Of a DNA stretch of 64,000 nt, positions 1 to 11,540 are shown piece after piece. Source of the stretch: Gnetum montanum (lineage: Eukaryota; Streptophyta; Gnetopsida; Gnetales; Gnetaceae); the NCBI GenBank assembly GCA_015680685.1, contig MNCI01003111.1:114030-178029 (forward strand). The letters run 5' to 3'. The notes under the pieces were generated by a model. It worked only from the letters and a program-made list of their open reading frames with translations, was not told the DNA's origin and did no database searches. Positions within the stretch are counted from its first letter, which is position 1. Each line of letters starts with the position of its first letter. A program made the translations under genes and the position numbers.

Positions 1-1677
1 CCCTATTTGCTGTTGGAATATGCTTAGAACTAGGCATTGAAATGTGGCAAGAGCATTACACAAGCCAAATGACATTTGTTTATACACAAACGTTCTCCAA
101 GGACTGGTGAACGTTGTCCTAGCTTGGTCTTCTAGGGCTATCTGTATTTGGTTGTATCTGCTATAGCCATCCAAAAAACTATAATAGTGATGCCCTGTTA
201 TGGTGTCTAAGACCTGGTCAACAAATGGCAATGCAAAGTGATCCTTAAATGTTGCCATGTTCAGCAACATAAAATCTATGCACACCCTCCATTTGCCTCC
301 CTTTTTAGGCACGATTACCAGAGGGCTAACCCATTCGCCATCAGCAATGGAATATATGAACCTAACCTTGAGAAGCTATTCTATTTCTTCTTTTACTACT
401 TGCTTCAATTTTGGGTTCAATCACCTCTACGGTTGTTTTCAAGGTTTCATGGAGGGATCAGTGTAAATCCCATGATGGCATATCCTAGGATTTATTCCAG
501 TTAATTTGAGATATGACCAGGTAAAGGCTTTTAACCACTTGTTTATTACTTTTAGCAGTCTTCCTTTTTGGTTGGAAGTAAGTCTTATGTTGATGATTAC
601 CAGTTTTCCATTTTCAAGGATCATATATTCCAAACTAGTGGGAAATGGTTTTAATTCTAGGGGCTCTTGTTTGAATTTTTCAAGAATTTCCAACTTCCCC
701 CAGTTGATGTTTTCAAGGTTAAGGCTTGGAAGTTGGTAGCGGACTTGTTCTAGTGCATCTATGCTTTCGATGTAAGTGCATGTTATTTCCTCAGTTAGTT
801 CTATGCACATGAGTGAGTTTCTCTCTTGATTAGTTATCAGCCACTGGGTGTCTTCTTGTCGTGTGGCTACTACATACATGGAATTTTGTATGTTAATGTC
901 ATGTGCACACTGGTTGCATGCAGGTAATGCTAAACTTTGCACAACCCATGATCTCTGCACGTAATTGTACCCTGTATCACTATATGCAATGCATGGAACC
1001 TTCTTCTTCTTGATCTTTCCAAAAGTGTTCTCCTTAGATATTTCCAGGGAAAGATCATGGATTCCTAAGCGTGCATCTATAGTACTTAGCCATGCCCTTC
1101 CCATTATGATTGGGAAGTCCCCTTTACCGTTATTCACTTGTATCACTAGGAAATCAACTAGGTACGACCACCCACAAATAGTGGTGATGATGTCCTCCAC
1201 CAGTCCCAAGGGGACAGTGATGGATTGGTTGGCCAGCTCTAGGAGAATATTACTCTTCTTCAATGGAGGTAAGTTCCAGGCTTTGCACATTTCTTGTGAT
1301 ATTAAGTTGACTCCAGAACCTGAATCTAGAAGAGCTTTGCATGGCTCATTCCCAGTGATTTGGAGATAGATTAGAGGGCTTCCAGGATCAGAGAATTTCC
1401 TGGGAAGGTGGCCAGCCTTGATACAGTCAGTAATGACATGTGTTAACATGATCGTATGTGTTGAGATTGGTGTTTGGTTCAAAGGGAGCTTTGAAGCTTT
1501 ATTTGATGGGGAGGCATTCATAGGTTCAACCACTTGTCGTTGTAAGGGCTTAGTTGGACTGTTCATTCTGAAGAAAGGTCTTTTCTTCATACAGTTGTTA
1601 GAACCAATAGTGGGTTGAGGATTTATAGCCCTTGTGGCATTACATTGCTGTAGTTGAGTAGGGAGTTCCCCTTGCAT
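1..1677 (-). pseudogene. Element A pol, protease and start of reverse transcriptase (broken)
   Basis: The longest open stretch is 439-1677 (412 codons). It carries a retropepsin-type core ALLDSGSGVNLIS near residue 115 and the flap/dimer-end motif IIMGRAWLSTIDA about 75 residues later. It ends in the RT entry region with LTGINPRI. Between 1 and 438 the minus strand continues into RT, including a version of the QMPFGLCNA motif at about 70-100, but with stops, for example near 439. Family knowledge: in Athila elements gag and pol form one polyprotein cut by this protease, and RT copies element RNA. The open reading continues upstream into gag, so the first Met here is not a true start. Confidence 0.8.
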
Positions 1678-1689
1678 TGCTGGAGGGGA

Positions 1690-3986
1690 TGGTAATGGAA
1701 CTATTAGTGTGAGAGCTGCAGACAGATTTGAAGGATGGTATATTTGTGGGTTATCTCTCCTAGGAGAAGGAGTTCTATAATACTCATAGGCTTGGTAGTG
1801 ATTTTGTGGTGTAACGTGACCAACAGAGTCACGTGGAGAGATTGGATGCTACACATAGTAGCCATATGGGTCAGGTTGCTGGTATGGGTATTGTTGCCTT
1901 GGTGGTGGCATCCCCCATGACTGTGGCTATAGCCACTATTGATGTTGCTCAACGGGTTGTGGTGGGGTTCCACTTGGATAATATGTTGAAGGTTGGTGGA
2001 ACTGCCTTGGGTTACCTTGGGGATAAGGTAACCATCAGGGTGTTTGCCATTTATTTAGTCGTGGGTTGATTGCATACATCCTAGACTCTTGTAGATGTGA
2101 GATCACTGGGTAACATCCCTTAGGATGGTCATATGACATATCTTGCATCCACTATCATTGTCTGTGTCTGAATCCACAACCTCTTCTGTGATGGCAATTT
2201 TTCCCTTACCCTTGTTATGTGCATTTTCCACTTCTCTCTTTTTCTTTTTGTCGAAGTCACTGCCTCACTCCCTAGACTCCTCTACAATTTGAAGAACAGT
2301 TTCAAACCTACTATCTAGAGAGTCCCACATTTGGTCTACCTTTGCTAATACTTCTGATGTTAACTTTTGGAGGGGCAAAGTTTTCCTATTCACCATCTCT
2401 TTGAGTGGTGACTCTTCTTCCTCCTCACAAAATCTCACTCCTCTTTTTTAGAGGGAAGGATCTCGGTTGTATTCTTTCGTACTTTCTCTCTTTTGTAGCT
2501 CACCTTCTTCTTTGGCAACTTGCTTTAGCAATCTATGAATTTGATGAGACCTAAGCTTCGATAACCTTCCTTGGGCATACATCCCAAGGGTTCTTCTTGT
2601 TTCATGCCTAAGTCCATCCACAAGATGGTGTAGTTAATTCCACTATGAATAACCATGACCAGGGCAACGATGTAATAGTGCGTAATAGCGGCCCATGGTA
2701 GCATCCAAGGGTTCATGATTTCCTTGCTTCCATCCTTGGATTTTCTTCCATAGGTTAGACACTTGAGAGTATGTTTGGTACTTATCATTGAACAATTCTA
2801 ACATTGTACTCCACCTCCGAATGGATTTCGATTCTAAGGACCGGTACAAGCTTTTAGCTTCTTTCACTATCGTCCTTGGGAACAACTTCAGTTTTTGCCA
2901 TCCATTTTCTATGTTTTACAAGGCACATGCATCGTGGAATGCTTGTAAATGATTTTGAGGATCAACGTTATATCCCCCTTCAAATCATGAGATGTTGTTC
3001 ATGTCTAACCTCATGATCTTACTATCCTTTTGGTGCCTTGTTGGAACTCTTACGGCCTCCGTTATATCTAGCATGCTTCTAGTTGCAAGTAGGGGTTCTT
3101 CATGATCATCTCATTCATAGTGTCTATGGTGTCTATGCGGTTTCCTACTCTCCCTTCTTCTATGCCTTGATTCTTAAGAGTGCCTTCGTCCTTATTCTCG
3201 ACTGTCTCGTTGATGACTTTCACTTCGTTTTCCTTTATCCTCATAATTGGTTTCCCTATGACTGCATCTGGACATTGAAGGAGAGGGTGAAGATGACGAT
3301 GAAGGTGAAAAAGAAGGAGAACCATCACCAGGATGGTTTTTTCTACCTTCTCTTTGGTGGTCTCGACCTCGATCGTGATCACGATTAGAACGTCCGCCCT
3401 TATCATGTGTTCATGTTTCTTTGTTGAACACTTCGTGTTCGTATATATCAGAACTAGGGTTGTGAATAGTGGAGTGGAGGTTCTAATACACCACCCCCTA
3501 ACCAAAGTCAAGAGGAGGAACATCATTTTGTGGGGAACCTGTTGAGGTAGGTTCACCATCCTCAATTTCACTCAAAACGTGCAGAGTGTTATGGGGCCAT
3601 GTACCCCTCAAAGATGTATGGTATCTCTCCTGTTGCAAGTCCCTTTGACATTGCACTTCTGTGGGATGATAGTCTCTTGAGTCATGATCGCATGCAACGT
3701 ATTCTACATATAAAAGTAGCATGCCTATTCGTGTGAGAGCACGAAGGAGCATGTTGGGAACTGATCGGTTTGGAGGCAACACTATGTTACCCTCTAAGTC
3801 TCTCCAACACAGTTGTTCATCTTGGTGGAGAATAAAGGTGAAATCGGGCACATACTCATTAGGATGAGTATATACCACAAAAAATTGTTGAGGAACTGGG
3901 GAATCATTGTTATGTGTATTATGCCACCAACTGCCTCTTGCGTTAGTCCTAGGCGATGAAGTGCTCTTATGCAAAGAAGAAGACAT
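1690..3986 (-). pseudogene. Element A gag (broken)
   Basis: The start is chosen at 3986 (MSSSLHKSTS), where the counterparts in elements D and E also begin (MSSSH.., MPSSH..). Readable pieces are 3498-3986 (N-terminal part with YTHPNEYVPDFTF), 2643-2885 (retrotransposon gag core with RRWSTMLELFNDKYQTYS) and 1704-1973 (Gln/Pro-rich C-terminal part). Between them lie frameshifts and an Arg/Lys/His-rich stretch around 3100-3450. A small Cys/His cluster near 2100-2160, with a C-x2-C start and H-x3-C end, is the likely RNA-binding knuckle, with a frameshift inside it. Role by family: capsid-like particle formation and RNA packaging. Confidence 0.75.
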
Positions 3987-4110
3987 CTTGTCTTGTTCGG
4001 TGTGGAATGTACTTTTGTCTCATCTTTCTTTGATTAACCCTAAGGGTTCGTTCTAACGTTTCAACAATATGAATGATTTCCTATATTCTAAGTAGTGCAT
4101 AAACAACTAA

Positions 4111-4130
4111 GTCCTCAGCAATAACACCAA
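4111..4130 (-). other. Element A primer-binding site, tRNA-Asp-like
   Basis: Directly inside the LTR the minus strand reads TTGGTGTTATTGCTGAGGAC, a decayed form of TGGCGCCGTTGCCGGGGA, the complement of the 3' end of plant tRNA-Asp used by many Athila elements. The mismatches are mostly transitions. Confidence 0.65.
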
Positions 4131-4953
4131 TGATGAGTGGCAAGGTACCCCTACACTCAACCATATGAATACAAGCGTTTCACGCATGATCTAGTCGAAC
4201 TCCAAGGACTAAGTGCTTATGCGCCTTAATGGAACACTCAAGGTTTAATCAGTCATTGTCTTCCCAAACTTACTTGTATTGTCACGGTTGTATGATTAAG
4301 TAAGCTTGAGGTATATGATTTTTCTAGCTTTTGTATTTTTTATGTCTTTTGCTAATAAAGGAGAGGGAGAGAGAACTAAGTGGCTAACTCACATTAACTA
4401 TTCATTAACTAGTTTCTAAATGTTCCTAACACCAGTATCTGTTTTCACTTGCCATACACATCCTAAACCAGTGCAACACTACTAGGATTACCAAACGCTA
4501 ATTGTTGCTAGGTTACTAAGTGCTACACCCATGCTCGAAGCGGTCGTACTATGTGTATTTAACTAAGGGGGTTGAAGGTTGAGAGAGATATTAATTAACT
4601 AGGAAAGCATTAAACAATAATTAATTACTAATTAGATTAATATGTATGCTACAAGGTTTATCATAAAGTTTGTCTTTATTGTCGTACACAAAATTGTGCT
4701 CAGGTACAAATTGCTCAAATAAAGATCCGTTCACTCTATGACTCCTACTGCAAGCACATAGAAATAATTCTAACACTAGAATGACAGAACTGCAAAAGTC
4801 TAGCTAAGGGTCTAAATCTAATTGTATGGGAACCAAGGGCACCGCCTATTATTTATAGAAGATGAGGTAGGATGAAATATCACGTGGTGGATGTGATATC
4901 GTGTATACAATATTATGTACGCGATATCGTGTATGGGATATCATGGTTCATCA
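4131..4953 (-). repeat. Element A 5' LTR, 823 bp
   Basis: The boundaries are TGATGA at one end and TCATCA at the other, the same 6-bp inverted ends as element E. The inner end abuts the primer site and the outer end abuts LTR sequence of element B. It is recognisably related to the E LTR (for example GAGGTACCCCTACACTCAAC at the inner end). Confidence 0.8.
4851..4950 (-). promoter_or_regulatory. Element A U3 promoter: GATATC array and TATA box
   Basis: On the minus strand several GATATC-type palindromes (4873-4945, spaced about 20-25 bp, some with CG flanks as in GCGATATCG) are followed by TCTATAAATA at 4860-4851. They lie in the first 100 bp of the LTR, where U3 promoter elements are expected. 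Confidence 0.55.
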
Positions 4954-5651
4954 GTATGGTTTAACTCATAGTGAGGTATATGATATTGATGTTGTATTGA
5001 CCATTGTGCTCCTAATAAACATGAAGTGAAGGTAAAAGTTTCTAAATCTAAGTAACAGTAAAACAAATCTAAACTAGCATATGCAATGAGTAGTCAATCT
5101 TGATCTTCTAGTGACACCTTGGACTTTGTGCAACTACTACTAAGATTACTAAGTACCTCACTACTTGGTGTACCAAGTGATATTATTGCTAGGTTACCAA
5201 GTAGTTACACTTACATACTCAAGATCAGTCATACTCATTCCACTAAATGACATTAAAAGTAAATTGCAAGTAATCATAAACATTAACTATGAAAACAGTA
5301 AATAATAAACTAATTAAAAACAAAAATAAAAATAAGTGTTGTTGCAATGATGTAGTGTAATCTCAATCTTTATTTTCAGTCATGCAATGCATCCAAGTAC
5401 TCACACTCAAATAGAGATTTTGTTCAATCACTTAACATCACATTATAGGCACACACTACTAAGTATTGAATTCAAGAAAACAAAATAAAAGAGTTTGGTC
5501 ACTAAGCTATCAAATCTACTGTGGATTCATGCATCCAAGTGTTGTTTATTTAGGCTAGCACACATCCCGTGATATCATTTATATGATAATGTATGGTGAG
5601 ATATGATATCATAACTATGATATCGTTGGCTCAAAATTTTTGTATTTATCA
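4954..5651 (-). repeat. Element B 3' LTR, remainder left of element A
   Basis: The sequence matches the B 5' LTR, for example GGTAAAAGTTTCTAAATCTA at about 5030 and 17010, and GATATCGTTGGCTCAAAATT at about 5619 and 17611. It stops abruptly at 4953/4954 where element A begins. The rest lies beyond A, outside the window. Confidence 0.8.
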
Positions 5652-5660
5652 TACCCCCAC
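5652..5660 (-). other. Element B polypurine tract
   Basis: The minus strand reads GTGGGGGTA immediately before the 3' LTR. The preceding bases (GGATGAGTTTTCAGTCAGTC) nearly match those before the 3' LTR of element D, so this is a conserved plus-strand priming site. Confidence 0.7.
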
Positions 5661-5849
5661 GACTGACTGAAAACTCATCCTCGAGTTAAAAAAAATGAGG
5701 ATGGAGTTCCTTACAAAATTGGGAAGTAGATCTACATGACACTGACTTCTATATACATGACTCTCTAGTGCCACAGTGGAGTTTACAAAAATGAACATAT
5801 GACATGACAACTTTGACAAATCATAAAAAACAAAATCTAGCAAGGTTGA

Positions 5850-8628
5850 TTGTAGCCTTATGTTGTTCTAAGTGGAGGTGGCTCTTCCATAGGTTTCTTT
5901 CCCTTGTCATTAGGCTTTTTAAATTGGTACTTATTCAAGAGTGCCTACAATTTCTCTTCTTACATTCTTGTATTATGAACCATCCATGCTAATGAGCTAA
6001 TGTTTGATGGATTTGGCACATTCCATGGACATGGCAGTTGTGGAAACATCTAATTAGCTTTAACGTACCACACCGCACAATATTGTCACTCTTCTTCAAA
6101 AGCTCAAGCCTTTTCTCTAAGTTCATGATAGTTCATTAATCTTTTGGTCAGATTCACTGCTACATCCTTTTGCCCCTAGTAACTAGCATTAACTGCTTTA
6201 GGTTATAAATTTGCTACTTGAAGTTTTTGTAGAGCATCTTTTCTATATGCAAACTCCTTCTCATATAAATCATAAGTGGTTGCTATTTGCTATTTTCGTT
6301 GATTTATGGACCCGCCTATTGTTAACATGGCCAAATTAGCATATTGGAGTTTGCTAATGCCATGTATTTTTTCAACTCTTCTATCTAAAGGTTTTTATTT
6401 TTCACTTCTGCTTCATAGGTTTAGGCCATGTTATCCAAGATGGATTGCCAATCAGGATTTTATGCTGCAACCAAACTGATTTTGGCCTTTGCCATTTGGA
6501 TCTCTTTCTCATTTATCTATTTATACATGCACACTTAGTCTTAGAAGTGTTCTTTGACTCTTTCATGTTTCTTGGCCTCATTTTGCCACATGCCAATTTT
6601 GATAGCTAATTTATGTCTAATGACATGTACCTCCTCCATAAAGAGGTTTCTATTTTCTTTTACAATGCTACTCATATCCTAGTTGACCCTCATCAATTGC
6701 TTTCTCAATTGATGGATACTCTCTTTTGAGTGTTTTTCTACTTTTCTATTGTGGTCAACCTCACATTGTTTGTAGCGAGTTGTTTATTTTCTTCTTGTAA
6801 GGTAGCAAGTGCGTTGGCATGAGCATATGATTGGGCTTCGGCTACTAAAGCATTGAATACTACCTTTTCTTTCTCATCTACTATATCTTTTTTGCTCTTA
6901 AGGAGGAAATTGATTTACTCAGTTCTAAATTGTGCTATCTCATCTAGTGTTATGAACTGAGTTGGATCTCTCCTTTCTACTCTTAGGGCTACAAGCTCTT
7001 CTTGTAATTTGTGAATCTCATTCCCAACATGTTTTTCCCTGGTTTCATCCATGATTAATTTTCCTTGGTGGCTATTAATTTAGACTGTGTTGCAATGATA
7101 TCACTAGAAATATTAAATAGATTAGTCATAACTTTTCCTATCTGCAATAGTTTATCCAATACATCTTCATGTTCTGTAAGAGTCAAAGGTAATAACTATC
7201 ATTTGAGGATCTTTGGCTCTAGAAATATCAATTGGTGGAATAATAGGTACATTAAAAGATTCTTTAATGTGATTTGTGATCACTTCTATGGATCCTGATA
7301 CATCATGGGGCTACATGACCACAATTATGGCTTTCTCTCTTGATTCAAGCACCACTTGGAATAATGCAGTGTTCACAGAAATCTGTTGTGACCACTGGGC
7401 CTCTCCTCCTTACTATAATGATATCTATCCACTAGCAAGATTGCTTAAAATGGTTGGCCTAATTGCATCATCAATAACTTTGAATAAATTGATCTCTTCC
7501 CTACTTCCCTAATTGATGGTTTCTACAATTTACTATAGATGACTCATTGAAGTCCTATAATCTTGTGGTGATAATGGTGGAACTTGTGGTTGTTATTTCT
7601 ATTGTCCTATGGGTTGAGCAATCTACTTAGTGCCTAGTTATTCTTCTAATTGGTCCTTTTCAGAGGGCACTGGATTGAGCATTTCAACATATGAAGCATT
7701 TTGTACCTTCCTCAATGCATCATTTGTATACCCTTGGATACCAATTTGTTTACATAACTTCTAGATAAGGCAAGGTAATGGAAGTGTTAACTTCCTTGCC
7801 TTCTTTTCTTCAAACTACCTTTGGATTTCTGTGAAGTAGAGGTGAAAGATGTTTGCATTGAATTTTTCCATTAATATTGCACTTCCTCTAGCCACATATG
7901 TAGAGATTCTATTTAATATTTTTGTAGGAGATAGGTGACAAGTGTCAATTTTGAACTAGATCATTTCTTCTGTAGTCAATTTGTTGTATTCTTTATTTTC
8001 CTTGCCATACACCCACTATAACCATAGCTTTCTCGTGTTTGTGTCAAATCTAGGTGATATCTGTGCCACCTTTGCTCCTTGAGCAGGCACATTCAATACC
8101 TCTACAATTACCTTAACTAAGTAAGATATTGAGATTTCTTCAATTTTGACTATAACATCAACTCCTTGATTTTGCCAAAACTTAAGTGTTTCTCCTAGAT
8201 ACCATTCTCCATTGTTTATTAGAGTAGGACACAAAGGAGATGATTGAAGTTGGGCCTTAACATCTTTTGGAAAAAATTCCAAGAATGGACCAAAGTTAAG
8301 TTCCACAATTACTGTCAACATGATGGATTTTTCTTGAATTATTTGAAGGCATTCATGTGATAGTGTAAGCTATTGTCCCTAGATAGGTAATGGTGGAACA
8401 TCTACTTTTGCTTGAGCAAATTTCTTTGTTGCAGGATTTTGTTCATAAATTCTCAAGGATTATGCTTCCTACTCTCCTTGTTCTACTTGCAAATTTTGCT
8501 CACTCACTTGCCCCCTTCCATGGCCTCATGATCTTTTGCTTACTAGTCATTGAAGTTCTCCTTGTGCTCCTCTTTTTGAGGCTATCTACAATCAATCAAG
8601 GGTTTGGAATTACTAGAATATTCTCATA
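5850..8628 (-). pseudogene. Element B third ORF after integrase (decayed, unknown function)
   Basis: Reading the minus strand from about 8628 to 5850 gives a protein-like sequence with many stops, often TAG. The longest open piece is 8321-8016 (101 codons, starting MLTVIVELNFGPFLEF). Downstream come a segment with LSPTKILNRISTYVARGSAI, a Gln-rich middle, and a charged C-terminal part with KEKVVFNALVAEAQSYAHAN and LQEENKQLATNNVRLTTIEK that looks like a coiled coil. The position after integrase is that of the env-like or extra ORF of Athila elements. No signal peptide or clear membrane segment is seen, so an envelope role is not supported. D and E lack room for it (about 2 kb in D). Confidence 0.55.
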
Positions 8629-10633
8629 AATGAGCAACAATTTGATACCCTACTCATACTCTTAGTCATATCAAGTTCTTTGTTCATTATGATTGTAGAG
8701 TTAAAAAAATTTTCAATAACAACCCCATTAGTACTTTAAATGAGTGGTATGATTAATTAGAAGTCTTCTTAAATTGGTTTTGGCCTTAACATGAGTGGTT
8801 TACTTTAAATATTCTTAATATGTTGTTTAAACTTACCCCTACAATACCTAAGGTTGTTAGCAATTTTGAAAAAATCAACTCAAATTTTCCTTACTAGCAT
8901 CGCCCCCCAACAACTAAGGTGATCACTTTGAGATCACATAGATTTAAAAATATCACAGATTGAAACAATGATGAGTAAGTTATGGGTGCTAGAATTTGGA
9001 ATCTCAAAGCTCTTAGTTGTAAAGAAAAACTGGCAACAATTCCCTTCTTATGAAATTCAGAAATGAAAACATTTTTGTAACTCCCCCACACTATATATAG
9101 TATTTATGTGTGTGATATCATAAATGCGACATCATAGATGCGATATCATAGGTGCCTACGATATCGTACATGTGATGGCACCATAGAAAAATCAAAATTT
9201 CTTAATGTTTTTCTTGGAAAAAATTGAGTCCCATAGGATGGTTGGAAGATATGCATCATGATGAAAGGGTATTGACATGGAGATGATGCTTCAATTGTAA
9301 AGAATGAGCGTTGAAAGTCTATGATTAAGGAATCTTGGTCTATGAAAGTATATAAGGTATTAATGAAATGGATGAGAAAGACAACATTGTTGTCTTGTTA
9401 GAACCAATAGTGTGAGTGATGTGGGAAGTATTTATTGTGATTTATTAGTATTGGAAGGTTCAAGATGATATGGAATCACTTGGCAGGTATAAGATACAAT
9501 AGTTACACAAAGCAAGCTCCAACCTTAAATTCCCTCATATAACCATACCTAAAAGTGTTCTTAGACACTTAAGGAGTTGAATATAATGCATACCTATTTA
9601 GCAAAATACACATATTAGGACCACCAAATTGGAAAAATAACTCTATGTTACCTAAAATCATAAGTTATGATCATTTAAACAATGAGATGAAATGGTTTTA
9701 GAAGGGATTGCAAAAATATAGACATGAGGTATCTTACCATAGGCATAATAAATTCTTGTGTTTTATTAGTGGTTAACGTAATCATTAGCCTTTCTGTCCA
9801 AGATTAAAACCAAGTCTAGGCTACATTCCAATGACATCACATCAATTCATCTCTTGGAATTACAATCATAAGACTACCAATGTTACAAGGAGTATTTTCA
9901 TTTGACATATTGTCTAAGGGAGGAGTTTTATTCATGGCACTTTATTTTTATTTTTACATTTCTAGTGGGACCCCTAAAAATTTATTCTATGCTCTTTTAT
10001 TTGTCAACTGTGTCAACCTTTCTAAGGTAGCACTTATTTTACTCTAACTTCCATTTTTTGTTAGATCTACAAGGATATAATGCAACCTTAGTNCTGTGCA
10101 AATAATTAGTCTCTTATGACTTGATTTCATAGGGAAATTTTCACTTTATTGGGCTACATCTTACCTTTATTTAAATGTGTTTTATTAATGACGAAACATT
10201 ATTTACAAATGGTTTTAAAACAAAGTATAAAAGAAATGGGAAAGATCGTAGAATTATGAAAATGTATAAAGAATGAAAAATATTAAAGACATGGAAAATT
10301 AAAGAAACAAGAAAGTATAGAAGAATGATAAAAAAAATGTAAAAGACTGTGAAAAATGAAAAGAATTTTAAAACAAAGAAAATAGAAAAATCCGTAATGT
10401 ACCTATGGCTGTAAATGGACATCCCCATGACTATTATGAAGATCATGGAAATGGAAGATAGAATAAGTGGAAGACTAGTGAGTAGGTTAGGTAGATTTCT
10501 TTTAGTACTCATAGTATGGTTTAACTTGTTGGATGTTGACAAGGATAAACTTATGTGAGCTAGATGGGTGATGAATATGTAAGGCACTGAATGGATAAGT
10601 AGCATGTACTATGTATGGTCCCTTACAAAGTGT
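8629..10633. other. Element B spacer between third ORF and integrase
   Basis: No coding sequence is supported. It contains the GATATC/TATA module at 9085-9185, an unresolved base at 10093, and a long strand-biased tract (about 10220-10400, A-rich on plus) just downstream of the pol stop. Elements D and E carry similar T-rich tracts in sense orientation at the same place. Confidence 0.6.
9085..9185 (-). promoter_or_regulatory. Internal promoter-like module in element B: GATATC array plus TATA
   Basis: On the minus strand four GATATC or near-GATATC palindromes (about 9180-9110), including TACGATATCGTA, are followed by CTATATATAG at 9100-9091. This is the same order and spacing as in the U3 parts of the LTRs here. 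It lies about 460 bp upstream of the third ORF. It is either a promoter for that ORF or a fragment of another LTR. Confidence 0.45.
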
Positions 10634-11540
10634 CTAAAATTTTGCCTTTTGGGATAAATGAATAGGATCATAATAGAGGACCTTGTCACCTAATTGTATG
10701 GTTACATTTCCTATTTGTGAATCATGCCTAAGCTTGGAACAGTGCTTGTGGAATTTCCTATCCATAAGTACTACTTGTCTATTTTCATCTAAAAGATTCA
10801 AATTCACTAGATATTCCTTTTGTACTAAACTCAAATCAAGGTTAATTTCACTTGTAGTAGCTAAAGTGTGAAACTCTGCCTAGATTAGAAATTTTAGTAA
10901 CTTTCCATAAACTAACTCATATCGAGTGTACCCTATAAGTAATATCTAGGATGTTCTATATTCCCATAAAGCATCGTTTAATGTTGTACTCCAATCACAT
11001 CTAAACCTACTAACTATCCTAGTAAGTATTCTAGTCATTTCACAGTTAATAACTTTAGCTTGACTATTTGCTTGGGGATGATATGGTGTTGTTAATTTAT
11101 GATTGACCATAAGTTGTTGCATGAGTTTCTTAAAGTTAGCACCAACGAAGTGAGTCTTATTGTCTGATATTAGCATTCTAAGTACACCAAATTGATTCAC
11201 CACATGTTGTTGAAAAAACTTGGCAGCAATTTTTGTTGTACAATATTTTACTATTTTTGCCTCTGACCACTTTGTGCAACAATCCATAGTCACAATAATG
11301 TATGCTTTTTCATTTGACATTGGCTGAATGGATCCCATGAAATCAATTCGCCAAATATCAAAAGGTTCTAGTGACTGTATTTAGTATTGTGGTCCTTCAT
11401 GTCTGGCTATAATTCCTCCATCTCTTTGGCAACATTCACATGATTGGGCAAAGGTGTGTGCATTTCTGAATAGAGTAGGCTAGAAGTAGCCTACTATTAT
11501 TAATTTAAGTGTTGTTCTACGCCCTGCATAGTGGCCACCA
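10634..11540 (-). pseudogene. Element B integrase (broken)
   Basis: The core is readable at 10946-11338: MGSIQPMSN, VTMDCCTKWSEAK (first catalytic Asp), LISDNKTHF (second Asp) and TPYHPQANSQAKVI, where Lys stands 36 residues after the second Asp at the place of the catalytic Glu. The HHCC zinc finger region is upstream at about 11380-11540. A C-terminal piece (10634-10834) contains QLGDKVLYYDP. By family this enzyme inserts element cDNA. Stops and frameshifts make this copy inactive. Confidence 0.8.

Larger units (their letters stand above)
1..4953 (-). mobile_element. Element A: Athila-like LTR retrotransposon, cut by the left window edge
   Basis: Read on the minus strand the order is LTR (4953-4131), primer site, gag, protease and the start of reverse transcriptase, which runs off the window at base 1. 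The protease and RT motifs and an Asp-tRNA-like primer site match the Athila branch of Ty3/gypsy. Immediately right of its LTR the sequence continues as the LTR of element B, so A is inserted in B. The left end and target duplication are outside the window. The coding region is broken by stops and frameshifts, so this copy is dead. Confidence 0.85.

Noticed and set aside
10171-10605. 144-codon very hydrophobic minus ORF (possible env or membrane protein)
   Set aside because: The hydrophobicity comes from the T-rich tract after the pol stop, which also occurs without an open frame in D and E.
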